From: Acidiferrobacteraceae bacterium
GTDB taxonomy: Bacteria > Pseudomonadota > Gammaproteobacteria > Acidiferrobacterales > Acidiferrobacteraceae
Reading direction: 5' to 3'
NCBI GenBank assembly: GCA_027343725.1
Contig: DAHWKH010000084.1
Location: forward strand, 1 to 9,703
DNA: 9,703 bases
Below are positions 1-8,760 of the stretch, in pieces. The translations under genes and the position numbers were made by a program. The stretch's first letter is position 1; the number at the start of each line of letters is the position of its first letter. The notes beneath the pieces are model-generated. The model worked only from the letters and a program-made list of their open reading frames with translations. It was not told the origin of the DNA and made no database searches.

Positions 1-140
1 AGCCGTTCCGTCTGAAGATCCGCGCCCCGGGTTTTGCGCATCTCGCGGCCCTCGACGAGATGGTGCGCGGCCATATGATCGCGGACGTGGTGGCGGTCAT
101 CGGCACCCAGGACATCGTATTCGGCGAGATTGACCGGTAG
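1..140 (+). CDS. nuoD: NADH-quinone oxidoreductase subunit D, C-terminal fragment
   Basis: This is the last 45 codons of NuoD, read in the frame starting at base 3 and ending at TAG 138-140; the rest lies upstream of the window. The visible end runs from PFRLKIRAPGF through a segment containing VVAVIGTQDIVFGEIDR, the hallmark C-terminus of the 49-kDa subunit (NuoD/NDUFS2). NuoD is a peripheral-arm protein that, with NuoB and NuoH, forms the quinone-reduction site. The family's C-terminal residues pack close to this site. The ending has no extension. The stop lies 5 bases before the nuoE ATG, so the two genes are very probably co-transcribed and translationally coupled. The identification rests on the C-terminal motif and on position directly before nuoE. 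Whether this organism has separate nuoC and nuoD or a fused nuoCD cannot be seen here. Confidence 0.95.
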   Translation, partial: PFRLKIRAPGFAHLAALDEMVRGHMIADVVAVIGTQDIVFGEIDR

Positions 141-145
141 ACATC

Positions 146-616
146 ATGCTTTCACAGGAATCACGCGCGAAGATCGACCAGGAGATCGCGAAATACCCGC
201 CGGAGCACAAGCAGTCGGCGGTGATGGCGGCGCTGGCCGTCGCCCAGGAGGAACACGGCTGGTTGAGCGTGCCGCTCATGGATCATGTGGCGGAACTGCT
301 GGGGATGCGGCCCATCCAGGTCTACGAGGTGGCGACGTTTTATTCGATGTACGATCTGAAGCCGGTCGGCCGCCACAAGATCTCGGTGTGCACGAACATC
401 TCTTGCCTTTTGCGGGGCAGTGACGACATCGTAGCCCACCTGAAGAAGACGCTGGGGATCGATTTCGGGGAAACGAGCGCCGACGGCCGTTTCACCCTGA
501 AGGAGGTCGAGTGCCTCGCGGCATGCGGTGGGGCCCCGATGTTCATGATCGACAAGACGTATTATGAGAACCTGACGCCCGCGCGGGTCGATGAGATCCT
601 GGCGGGCCTGGAGTGA
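146..616 (+). CDS. nuoE: NADH-quinone oxidoreductase subunit E (24-kDa, [2Fe-2S] N1a)
   Basis: NuoE is a soluble peripheral-arm subunit of complex I that holds the off-pathway [2Fe-2S] cluster N1a next to the FMN of NuoF. The 156-residue product has the normal family length. An N-terminal helical domain (about residues 1-75, with the family segment YEVATFYSMYDLKP at its end) is followed by a thioredoxin-like domain. The cluster ligands are all visible: Cys82 and Cys87 in CTNISC, and Cys123 and Cys127 in ECLAACGGAP. The ATG at 146 is chosen because it gives the expected N-terminus (MLSQESRAKID) and lies 5 bases after the nuoD stop. The bases before it show no strong Shine-Dalgarno sequence, so translation probably relies on coupling to nuoD. 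The stop TGA 614-616 abuts nuoF. Confidence 0.97.
   Translation: MLSQESRAKIDQEIAKYPPEHKQSAVMAALAVAQEEHGWLSVPLMDHVAELLGMRPIQVYEVATFYSMYDLKPVGRHKISVCTNISCLLRGSDDIVAHLKKTLGIDFGETSADGRFTLKEVECLAACGGAPMFMIDKTYYENLTPARVDEILAGLE
610..613 (+). promoter_or_regulatory. Ribosome binding site deciding the nuoF start
   Basis: GGAG lies inside the last codons of nuoE, 5 bases before ATG 619. This is ideal Shine-Dalgarno spacing and favours ATG 619 over the in-frame GTG at 613, whose own G is the last base of the GGAG. A G-rich stretch at 601-606 could still serve the GTG. Confidence 0.6.
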
Positions 617-618
617 CG

Positions 619-1896
<1,278 letters not shown>

Positions 1897-1913
1897 GGGC
1901 GCTGGGGGGACCA

Positions 1914-4283
1914 ATGCTGAACTTCGGCGAAACCAAGCTGCATATCGAGATCGACGGCAAAGAGGTCGCGGTGGAAGAGGGCACCATGGTGATCGAGGCG
2001 GCCGAGGCGGCGGGCATCTACATCCCCCGATTCTGTTACCACAAGAAGCTGTCGGTGGCGGCCAATTGCCGGATGTGTCTTGTGGAAGTCGAGCGGGTCG
2101 CGAAGCCCGTGCCCGCGTGCGCCACACCCGTCACCGAGGGGATGCGCGTCTTTACGCACTCGGAGAAGACCAAGACCGCGCAACAGGGCGTGATGGAATT
2201 CCTGTTGATCAATCACCCGCTCGATTGCCCCATCTGCGATCAGGGCGGGGAGTGCGAGCTGCAGGACCTGGCGGTCGGATACGGTCGCGATGCCTCCCGC
2301 TACCAGGAGGCCAAGCGCATCATCAAGGATCAGGATCTCGGCCCCTTCATCTCCACCGAGATGACGCGCTGCATCCATTGCACGCGCTGCGTGCGGTTTG
2401 GCCAGGAGATCGGCGGGGTGATGGAGCTCGGCGCCACCGGGCGCGGGGAGCATATGCGCATCGGGACGTACGTCGAGGCGACGGTCGATTCAGAGCTCTC
2501 GGGTAACGTGATCGATCTGTGCCCGGTGGGGGCCTTGACCTCGAAACCGTACCGGTACACGGCCCGCTCCTGGGAGTTGACGCGCCACGACAGCGTCAGT
2601 CCGCACGATTGCGTGGGCGCCAACCTGATCGTCGAGACGCGCCGCAACCAAGTGATGCGGGTCTTGCCGCGCGAAAACGAGGCCGTGAACGAGGTCTGGA
2701 TCGCGGATCGCGACCGTTTCAGCTACGTCGCGTTGCATGGCCCCGAGCGCCTGAAATCGCCGCTCGTGCGCGTCGATGGCGAGTGGCGCGAAGTCGATTG
2801 GGAGATCGCCCTGGAGGAGGCCGCCCGGGGCCTCAGGGGCGTCGTTGAGCGCCACGGGCCGCAGGCCCTGGGCGCGCTCGCCTCGCCGCAGATCACGCTC
2901 GAAGAGGGCTTTTTGCTGCAGCGACTGATGCGCGGGCTCGGGTCCGACAACATCGATCACCGGTTGCGCGAGCGGGATTTCCGGGACGACGAGGGCGCGC
3001 CGCTCTTTCCGGGGCTCGGTCAAAGCCTGGAGGATCTCGAGCGGGGCGACGCGTTTGTGCTCGTGGGGAGCCACATCCGCAAGGAACAGCCGCTCATCGC
3101 CCATCGCCTGCGCAAGGCGTTTTTGGAAGGCGCGCGCCTGGCGGCGGTCAACCCCGTCGATTACGCGTTCACGTTCGATCTGGCGGATCGGGTGATCGTG
3201 GCGCCGAGCGGCCTGCCGGAAGCGCTCGCGCGCCTTCTGGTGGCCGTGAGCCAGCAGGCGCAACGGGCGCTTTCCGAGGACGTTGCGCGCTATACGCAGG
3301 GCCTGGTCCCGCAGGCGGCCGATCGGCGCGTCGCGGAATGGCTGTGCGCGGCCAAACGCCCATCGGTCCTGCTGGGCGCGCTCGCGGCCCAACACCCGGA
3401 AGCGGCCGTGATTCGGGCGCTTGCGGCCCATCTGGCGCAGACGATCCGCGGGACTTATGCGCGGCTTGCCCCCGGCAACGCGGCCGGCGCTTGGCTGGCC
3501 GGTGTCCTGCCCCACAGGGGGCCTTGGGGTGCGGCGGCCGCGCACCGCGGCCGTTCGGCCTATGACATGCTGGGTGGGGACCTCAAGGGATTTGTGCTCG
3601 CGGACGCCGAACCGGCCCTCGATAGCGCCGATGGCGCGCGCGCACGCGCGGCACTCGCGGCCGCCGAGTGCGTCGTGGCGCTCTCGGCGTTCCGCTCGGA
3701 GGCGCTCGATTACGCGCAGGTGATTTTGCCGATGGCCCCTTTCACCGAGACCGACGGCACCTTCGTCAACGCCGAGGGGCGCTGGCAGTCGTTCGCGGCC
3801 GCGGTGAAGCCCGCGGGCGAGACCCGCCCGGGCTGGAAGATCTTGCGCGTGCTGGGGGACCTCCTGGGGGTACCGGGGGAGGGGCTCGATTCGGTGGCCG
3901 AGATCCGCGCGGCCCTGGGGACGGCGGCCCAGACGCAGTCCGACATGCATCCGCTCGCCCTCGGCGAACGCGCGGCCGTCACGGGCCTCGAGCGCATCGC
4001 GGAGATCTCGCTGGCCGACTCCGACAGCATCACGCGCCGCGCGCCGCCGATGCAGGCCTCGCGCGACCACGGTGTCGCCGGGGTGTTTATCAACGCGGCC
4101 GAAGCCCGGCGCCACAAGCTCGGGGCCGGGAGCGAGGTGCGCGTGGCCATGAATGGGGTCGCGGTCACGCTGGCGGTGTTTCTCGATGAGCGCGTGCCGG
4201 ACGGCGCTGCCTACATCCCGGCCGCCCTTCCGCAAACCGCGGCCCTGGCGCTCGCCGGCGCCGTGTCCCTCGGGGGGTCGTGA
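1914..4283 (+). CDS. nuoG: NADH-quinone oxidoreductase subunit G (75-kDa, N1b/N4/N5)
   Basis: NuoG carries electrons from NuoF towards NuoI. The 789-residue product begins with a ferredoxin-like domain that binds [2Fe-2S] N1b through Cys41, Cys52, Cys55 and Cys69. Next comes N5, with the unusual His ligand: His101, Cys105, Cys108 and Cys114. N4 is bound by Cys153, Cys156, Cys159 and Cys203 (CIHCTRC, then DLCPVGALTSKPY). From about residue 217 onward it resembles a molybdopterin oxidoreductase domain that has lost its cofactor, as is usual in complex I. The extra N7 cysteines of the E. coli-type protein are absent: the matching stretch near residues 227-237 has a single cysteine (HDCVGAN). This is the mitochondrial-like form. 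ATG 1914 gives the classic N-terminus (MLNFGETKLHIEIDG). The frame stays open further upstream inside nuoF, but that part shows no family similarity. A GGGGGGA run at 1904-1910 precedes the start by 3 bases. Confidence 0.97.
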   Translation: MLNFGETKLHIEIDGKEVAVEEGTMVIEAAEAAGIYIPRFCYHKKLSVAANCRMCLVEVERVAKPVPACATPVTEGMRVFTHSEKTKTAQQGVMEFLLINHPLDCPICDQGGECELQDLAVGYGRDASRYQEAKRIIKDQDLGPFISTEMTRCIHCTRCVRFGQEIGGVMELGATGRGEHMRIGTYVEATVDSELSGNVIDLCPVGALTSKPYRYTARSWELTRHDSVSPHDCVGANLIVETRRNQVMRVLPRENEAVNEVWIADRDRFSYVALHGPERLKSPLVRVDGEWREVDWEIALEEAARGLRGVVERHGPQALGALASPQITLEEGFLLQRLMRGLGSDNIDHRLRERDFRDDEGAPLFPGLGQSLEDLERGDAFVLVGSHIRKEQPLIAHRLRKAFLEGARLAAVNPVDYAFTFDLADRVIVAPSGLPEALARLLVAVSQQAQRALSEDVARYTQGLVPQAADRRVAEWLCAAKRPSVLLGALAAQHPEAAVIRALAAHLAQTIRGTYARLAPGNAAGAWLAGVLPHRGPWGAAAAHRGRSAYDMLGGDLKGFVLADAEPALDSADGARARAALAAAECVVALSAFRSEALDYAQVILPMAPFTETDGTFVNAEGRWQSFAAAVKPAGETRPGWKILRVLGDLLGVPGEGLDSVAEIRAALGTAAQTQSDMHPLALGERAAVTGLERIAEISLADSDSITRRAPPMQASRDHGVAGVFINAAEARRHKLGAGSEVRVAMNGVAVTLAVFLDERVPDGAAYIPAALPQTAALALAGAVSLGGS

Positions 4284-4285
4284 GG

Positions 4286-5332
4286 ATGGGGGTCGTGAGC
4301 ACGGTTCTCGGCGGTTTCCCGGCTTGGTCGCAGATCCTTGCCTGGGATCTCATCAAGATCGGGGCGATCGTTGTGCCGTTGATGCTGAGTGTCGCGTATC
4401 TGACCTTCATCGAACGCAAGGTCATCGGTTACATGCAAGTCCGCGTGGGCCCGAACCGCGTGGGACCGCGCGGCTGGCTCCAGCCGATCGCCGACGGCCT
4501 CAAGCTGTTGCTGAAAGAGATCGTCGTACCGACCGGCTCCAACAAGATCCTGTTCGTGCTGGCGCCGGTGCTGGCGATCATGCCGGCACTCGTGGCCTGG
4601 TCCGTGGTCCCCTTCACCTCGCATTGGGTTCTGGCCAACATCAACGCCGGGCTGTTGTTCGTGCTGGCCGTGACCTCCATGGGGGTGTACGGTGTGGTGG
4701 TGGCCGGTTGGGCGTCGAACTCCAAGTACGCCTTTCTCGGGTCATTGCGCTCGGCGGCCCAGATCGTGGCCTACGAGATCGCCATGGGCTTCGCCCTGGT
4801 GGGCGTGCTGATGGCGGCCGGCACCCTGAATTTGCGCAGGATCGCGCTCGAGCAGGCCGGCGGCTTCTGGCATTGGCTGGTCTGGCCGCTCTTTCCGCTG
4901 TTTCTCGTCTACTTCATCTCCGGGGTGGCCGAGACGAACCGCCTGCCGTTCGACGTCGCCGAGGGCGAGTCCGAGATCGTGGCCGGTTTTCATGTCGAGT
5001 ACTCGGGCATGACGTTCGCGCTGTTTTTTCTCGCCGAATACGCGAATATGATCCTGTTGTCGGCACTCACCACCGTGCTGTTCCTGGGCGGATGGCTACC
5101 GCCCCTGGATGTCGCGCCCTTTACCTGGCTGCCGCCGCTTGCGTGGTTTCTCGTGAAGGTGAGCGCGGTCTTGTTCCTGTATCTGTGGCTCAGGGCGACG
5201 TTCCCCCGTTATCGCTATGACCAGATCATGCGGCTCGGGTGGAAGGTGTTGATCCCCGTGACCCTCGTTTGGATCAGCGTCATGGGCGTCGTCATGACCT
5301 TTACGCCGTGGGGTTTCCTGTTCTCGCGGTGA
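4286..5332 (+). CDS. nuoH: NADH-quinone oxidoreductase subunit H (ND1-like membrane subunit)
   Basis: NuoH is the integral membrane subunit that docks the peripheral arm and lines the quinone chamber and the first proton path. The 348-residue product has about eight hydrophobic membrane segments. Conserved cytoplasmic loops typical of ND1 are clear: ERKVIGYMQVRVGPNRVGP starting at Glu43, Asp70 and Lys77 in the ADGLKLLLKE stretch, ETNRLPFD, and the acidic quinone-site loop EGESEIVAGFHVEYSG starting at Glu226. It then has the family segment FFLAEYANM. ATG 4286 lies two bases after the nuoG stop. An in-frame GTG at 4280 overlaps that stop as GTGA and would add two residues (M-R). GTG 4295 is also possible but less likely. 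A G6 run at 4272-4277 lies 8 bases before ATG 4286 and could act as the ribosome binding site. Confidence 0.96.
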   Translation: MGVVSTVLGGFPAWSQILAWDLIKIGAIVVPLMLSVAYLTFIERKVIGYMQVRVGPNRVGPRGWLQPIADGLKLLLKEIVVPTGSNKILFVLAPVLAIMPALVAWSVVPFTSHWVLANINAGLLFVLAVTSMGVYGVVVAGWASNSKYAFLGSLRSAAQIVAYEIAMGFALVGVLMAAGTLNLRRIALEQAGGFWHWLVWPLFPLFLVYFISGVAETNRLPFDVAEGESEIVAGFHVEYSGMTFALFFLAEYANMILLSALTTVLFLGGWLPPLDVAPFTWLPPLAWFLVKVSAVLFLYLWLRATFPRYRYDQIMRLGWKVLIPVTLVWISVMGVVMTFTPWGFLFSR

Positions 5333-5342
5333 CGGAGCTCTT

Positions 5343-5831
5343 ATGAAAGCGATACGCAAATATCTCCATAGCTTCCTTTTGCTCGAGCTTCTGCGCGGCA
5401 TGGCTCTGACCGGCCGCCACTTTTTCGCGCGCAAGATCACCGTCCAGTATCCGGACGAACGCACACCGCAGTCGCCGCGCTTCCGGGGGCTGCACGCCTT
5501 GCGGCGCTACCCGAACGGCGAAGAACGTTGTATTGCCTGCAAATTGTGCGAGGCCGTGTGCCCGGCCCTTGCGATCACGATCGAATCGGAACAGCGCCCA
5601 GACGGGACGCGGCGCACGACGCGCTATGATATTGATCTCACGAAATGTATATTCTGCGGATTTTGCGAGGAATCCTGTCCCGTCGATTCGATCGTCGAGA
5701 CGCGGATCCTCGATTACCACGGCGAGAAGCGGGGGGATCTCCTGTATACGAAGGAGATGCTCTTGGCGATCGGGGATCAATACGAAAAGGAAATCGCCGC
5801 CGATCGGGCGCAGGACGCCCGTTACCGTTAG
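5343..5831 (+). CDS. nuoI: NADH-quinone oxidoreductase subunit I (23-kDa, N6a/N6b)
   Basis: NuoI is an 8Fe-8S ferredoxin-like protein in the connecting part of the peripheral arm. It relays electrons from the NuoG chain to cluster N2 in NuoB. The 162-residue product has an amphipathic N-terminal helix (about residues 3-24) that lies against the membrane surface. Two perfect ferredoxin motifs follow: Cys63, Cys66, Cys69 and Cys73 (CIACKLCEAVCP), and Cys102, Cys105, Cys108 and Cys112 (CIFCGFCEESCP). In such folds the fourth cysteine of each motif binds the other cluster. The start is well supported: GGAG at 5334-5337 stands 5 bases before ATG 5343, in the 10-base gap after nuoH. The length is the usual one for proteobacteria. 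Confidence 0.97.
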   Translation: MKAIRKYLHSFLLLELLRGMALTGRHFFARKITVQYPDERTPQSPRFRGLHALRRYPNGEERCIACKLCEAVCPALAITIESEQRPDGTRRTTRYDIDLTKCIFCGFCEESCPVDSIVETRILDYHGEKRGDLLYTKEMLLAIGDQYEKEIAADRAQDARYR

Positions 5832-5846
5832 GGGACCAGCATCGGA

Positions 5847-6452
5847 ATGACCTTCGAGAGTCTCGTGTTCGACTTTTTTGCGGCCGTACTGCTGTGGTCG
5901 GCGGCCATGGTCGTGGTCATTCGCAACCCGGTCAAGGCGGCGCTCTTCCTGGTGCTCGCGTTCGTGAGCGCGGCCTCGATCTGGATGTTGGCCGAGGCCG
6001 AGTTTCTCGCGATCGTGCTCGTTTTGGTGTACGTCGGCGCGGTCATGGTGCTGTTCCTGTTCGTGGTCATGATGATCGACGTGAATCTCGCGGCCCTGAA
6101 GCAGGGATTCCGGGCGTATCTGCCGCTTGGCGGTGTCGTGGCCTTGCTCATGGTCGTGGAGATCGCGCTGGTGGTGGGTCCCGCGCGTTTCGGTCTTCAC
6201 AAGGTGCCGGCGCCGGCCCCGCTTCCGAGCCATTACGACAACACGCGCGCCCTGGGGACGCTTTTGTACACCACCTACGTGTATCCCTTCGAGATCGCCG
6301 CCGCCCTGCTCCTGGTGGCGATCGTCGCGGCCATCGCCCTGACGATGCGCCGGCGCCCCGAGACCAAATATCAAGACCCGTCCCGGCAAGTCAACGTGCG
6401 CGCGCAGGATCGCGTGCGGCTCGTGAAAATGCCCGCGGAACGCCGGGGCTGA
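5847..6452 (+). CDS. nuoJ: NADH-quinone oxidoreductase subunit J (ND6-like membrane subunit)
   Basis: NuoJ is a membrane-arm subunit next to NuoH and NuoK that forms part of the link between quinone chemistry and the antiporter-like channels. The 201-residue product has five predicted membrane helices, roughly residues 5-25, 29-48, 53-77, 91-110 and 141-168. The third holds the conserved ND6 segment with Tyr62 and Gly64 (LVYVGAVMVLFLFVVMM), known in the family as the helix with a pi-bulge that rotates during turnover. Glu52 sits at its start. A Pro/Ala-rich loop (VPAPAPLPSHYDNT) separates helices 4 and 5, and a charged tail (MRRRPETKYQDPSRQ) ends the protein. ATG 5847 is preceded by AGGGGA at 5830-5835, 11 bases upstream, which is slightly far; GGA also abuts the start. 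The stop is TGA 6450-6452. Confidence 0.95.
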   Translation: MTFESLVFDFFAAVLLWSAAMVVVIRNPVKAALFLVLAFVSAASIWMLAEAEFLAIVLVLVYVGAVMVLFLFVVMMIDVNLAALKQGFRAYLPLGGVVALLMVVEIALVVGPARFGLHKVPAPAPLPSHYDNTRALGTLLYTTYVYPFEIAAALLLVAIVAAIALTMRRRPETKYQDPSRQVNVRAQDRVRLVKMPAERRG

Positions 6453-6487
6453 TGATGACACGATTCACATCGAGGGGGGATGCGTGA
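6452..6487 (+). other. Possible 11-codon bridging reading frame between nuoJ and nuoK
   Basis: A short frame MMTRFTSRGDA fills the 31-base gap between nuoJ and nuoK. Its ATG at 6452 shares its A with the nuoJ stop (TGATG), and its TGA at 6485-6487 overlaps the nuoK GTG start (GTGA, 6484-6487). A GGGG at 6445-6448 stands 3 or 6 bases before the two tandem ATGs. It could be translated by terminating ribosomes and so couple nuoK to nuoJ. No function is claimed for the peptide, and chance is a fair alternative in this GC-rich DNA. Confidence 0.2.
6472..6480 (+). promoter_or_regulatory. Purine-rich ribosome binding site for nuoK (GTG start)
   Basis: GAGGGGGGA is a long purine tract. Its GAGG core lies 8 bases before GTG 6484, a good Shine-Dalgarno distance. 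An ATG at 6480-6482 overlaps its end but is in another frame and does not encode NuoK, so the GTG is the supported start. The tract matters because this is the longest intergenic gap in the window and nuoK lacks an ATG start. Confidence 0.65.
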
Positions 6488-6789
6488 TCTCGCTGTCCGA
6501 TTATCTGATTTTGGCGGCGATCCTGTTCGCGATCGGCATCGTCGGCGTCTTCCTGAATCGCAAGAATCTGGTCGTGCTGCTCATGGCCATCGAGCTGATT
6601 CTGCTGGCCGTGAACATCAATTTCATCGCGTTTTCGCATTTCCTGTGGGGCATCACCGGGCAAGTGTTCGTCTTTTTTATCCTGACCGTGGCCGCGGCGG
6701 AATCCGCCATTGGTCTTGCGATCCTCATCGTGCTGTTTCGCAATCGCGGCACGATCAATGTCGACGACTTCGACACCCTCAAGGGATAA
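6484..6789 (+). CDS. nuoK: NADH-quinone oxidoreductase subunit K (ND4L-like membrane subunit)
   Basis: NuoK is a small membrane-arm subunit homologous to MrpC. It carries glutamates of the central proton relay between NuoH/NuoJ and the NuoN/M/L channels. The 101-residue product has the typical length and three membrane helices, roughly residues 4-22, 29-49 and 60-83. The two essential helix glutamates are present: Glu37 (LLMAIELILLAVN) and Glu73 (TVAAAESAIGL). The start is GTG 6484, which gives the family N-terminus (M)ISLSDYLILAAILFAIG and the standard length. No in-frame ATG fits. It follows nuoJ after 31 bases and ends 6 bases before nuoL. Confidence 0.96.
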   Translation: MISLSDYLILAAILFAIGIVGVFLNRKNLVVLLMAIELILLAVNINFIAFSHFLWGITGQVFVFFILTVAAAESAIGLAILIVLFRNRGTINVDDFDTLKG

Positions 6790-6795
6790 CGCCTC

Positions 6796-8751
6796 ATGTC
6801 CTCGTCGACCTCGTTGTATCTCGCGATCCCCTTGGCCTGCCTGCTGGGTTCGCTGATCGTCGCGCTGTTCGGTAAGCCGCTCGGCACCCGCTGGTCGCAT
6901 CGCATCGCCATCAGCGGGGTTTTGGTCGCCTTTGTGTTGTCCTCGGCGATCGCCTTGCCGCAGGTCCTGGCGGGGCATGACCTCAACACCACGCTCTACG
7001 TCTGGGGGCGCGCCGGGGGGGTCCCGCTCACCATCGGGTTCCTGATCGACCCCCTGACGGTGGTCATGATGGTGGTCGTCACCTTCGTCTCGCTCATGGT
7101 GCACATCTACACCATCGGCTACATGCGCGGCGATCCGGGCTACCAGCGGTTTTTCAGCTACATCTCCCTTTTCACCTTCGCCATGCTCATCCTCGTCATG
7201 GCCAACAACTTCCTCGAGTTGTTCTTCGGTTGGGAGGCGGTGGGGCTCGTGTCCTACCTGCTGATCGGGTTCTGGTACACCCGCGAGTCGGCGATCTTCG
7301 CGAGCCTCAAGGCCTTCCTCGTCAATCGCCTCGGGGATATGGGATTCCTGCTCGGCATCGCGGCGGTTTTCGCCACCTTCCACAGCCTCGATTACGCCAC
7401 GGTGTTCGCGCAGGCGCCGGCCATGGCCGGGCGGCTCATGCCGGGGTCGACCTCCTGGCACGTGATGACCGTCATCTGCCTCCTGCTGTTCGTGGGCGCC
7501 ATGGGCAAATCGGCACAAATGCCCCTGCACGTGTGGTTGCCGGATTCCATGGAGGGCCCGACGCCGATCTCGGCGCTCATTCACGCCGCCACCATGGTGA
7601 CGGCCGGCATCTTCATGGTCGCGCGCATGTCGCCGCTTTTCGAGCTCTCGCCGGTCGCGCGCAGTGTCGTGCTGGTGATCGGGGCCTCGACCGCTTTGTT
7701 CATGGGGCTCCTCGGCATGGTGCAGACCGACATCAAGCGCGTCATCGCCTATTCGACCCTGTCCCAACTCGGTTACATGACGGCCGCACTCGGCGCCTCG
7801 GCGTACGCGGCGGCGATTTTTCATTTGGTGACGCACGCGTTTTTCAAGGCGCTCCTGTTCCTCGCGGCGGGGTCGGTGATCATCGCGCTCCACCACGAGC
7901 AGGATCTGCGCAAGATGGGCGGCTTGCGTCGCTACATGCCCGTGACGTTCCTGGCCACCTGGGTCGGGTCGCTGGCGCTCGCGGGCATCCCGCCGTTCGC
8001 CGGGTTTTTCTCCAAGGACGCCATCATCGACGCGGTCTCGCGTTCGACGCTCCCCGGCGCCGACTACGCGTTCGCCGCCATTTTGGCGGCGGTTTTCGTC
8101 ACCGCGTTCTACACCTTCCGCATGCTGTTTCTCGCGTTCTACGGGGAACCACGGATGGACGCGCGCGCCCGCCACCACCTGAAGGAATCACCCTGGGTCG
8201 TGACCGTGCCGCTGTTGCTGCTCGCCATTCCCTCGATCGGGGCCGGCGTGGTGCTGATGCGCCCGCTGCTCTTCGGGCACTTCTGGCACTCGGCGATCGT
8301 GGTGTCCCCAGCCGACAACGTACTCGCGCGCATGGCGCGGCACTACCATGGGGTCCTGCCGTTCATCGGCGCGGCCTTCCGGTCCCCGCCGCTCTATCTC
8401 GCGCTCGCCGGTATCGCGAGCGCCTGGTACCTCTACATCTACGCGCCATCGGCCCCGGAGCGCCTAGCGCGACGCCTGCGGGGTGTGTATGGGATCCTGA
8501 TGCGCAAGTACGGGTTCGATGAGCTCTACATCGACGGGCTGGCGGCCGGCGCGCGCGCCGTGGGACGGGTGTTGTGGCGGGTGGGGGACGTGCAACTCAT
8601 CGACGGCGTGCTCGTGAACGGCACCGCGCGGCTCATCGGGCGGATCGCGACATGGGGGCGCAGGATCCAATCGGGCTACATCTACCACTATGCGTTCGCG
8701 GTCATCCTCGGGCTCTTCGTGCTCATGACCTTCTTCCTTCACTATGCCTAA
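6796..8751 (+). CDS. nuoL: NADH-quinone oxidoreductase subunit L (ND5-like antiporter subunit)
   Basis: NuoL is the distal antiporter-like proton channel of complex I, related to MrpA-type cation/proton antiporters. The 651-residue product matches a full ND5 with about 16 membrane helices, including the C-terminal lateral helix that runs along the arm and the final anchoring helix (IYHYAFAVILGLFVLMTFF). Channel residues are intact: Glu147 in FFGWEAVGLVSYLLIGFW, Lys238 in GAMGKSAQMPLHVWLPD, His263 in SALIHAATMVTAG, and Lys407 in FAGFFSKDAI. An AAGGGA at 6781-6786, inside the last codons of nuoK, stands 9 bases before ATG 6796, so initiation is probably coupled to nuoK termination. The stop TAA 8749-8751 is followed by nuoM after 9 bases. 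Confidence 0.97.
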   Translation: MSSSTSLYLAIPLACLLGSLIVALFGKPLGTRWSHRIAISGVLVAFVLSSAIALPQVLAGHDLNTTLYVWGRAGGVPLTIGFLIDPLTVVMMVVVTFVSLMVHIYTIGYMRGDPGYQRFFSYISLFTFAMLILVMANNFLELFFGWEAVGLVSYLLIGFWYTRESAIFASLKAFLVNRLGDMGFLLGIAAVFATFHSLDYATVFAQAPAMAGRLMPGSTSWHVMTVICLLLFVGAMGKSAQMPLHVWLPDSMEGPTPISALIHAATMVTAGIFMVARMSPLFELSPVARSVVLVIGASTALFMGLLGMVQTDIKRVIAYSTLSQLGYMTAALGASAYAAAIFHLVTHAFFKALLFLAAGSVIIALHHEQDLRKMGGLRRYMPVTFLATWVGSLALAGIPPFAGFFSKDAIIDAVSRSTLPGADYAFAAILAAVFVTAFYTFRMLFLAFYGEPRMDARARHHLKESPWVVTVPLLLLAIPSIGAGVVLMRPLLFGHFWHSAIVVSPADNVLARMARHYHGVLPFIGAAFRSPPLYLALAGIASAWYLYIYAPSAPERLARRLRGVYGILMRKYGFDELYIDGLAAGARAVGRVLWRVGDVQLIDGVLVNGTARLIGRIATWGRRIQSGYIYHYAFAVILGLFVLMTFFLHYA

Positions 8752-8760
8752 GGGCCCGCA

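Noticed and set aside
2490..4235. Long minus-strand open frame (581 codons) opposite nuoG
   Set aside because: Low-complexity Arg/Asp/Ala/His composition and full overlap with the conserved nuoG frame mark it as a compositional shadow.
5301..6461. Minus-strand open frame (386 codons) opposite nuoI and nuoJ
   Set aside because: It has a His/Asp/Arg-rich shadow composition and no family motif, and both genes on the + strand are certain.
6480..6875. ATG at 6480 as the start of a 131-codon gene in place of nuoK
   Set aside because: This frame is not NuoK. The adjacent frame from GTG 6484 gives a full 101-residue NuoK with both helix glutamates.
6391..8178. Minus-strand open frame (595 codons) opposite nuoK and nuoL
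   Set aside because: Its strong His/Asp/Arg/Glu bias is the reverse complement of membrane-helix codons; no start context or domain supports it.
7230..8522. Plus-strand open frame (430 codons) overlapping nuoL in another frame
   Set aside because: The nuoL frame carries all the conserved ND5 motifs over this range; the other frame is Arg/Gly/His-rich noise.
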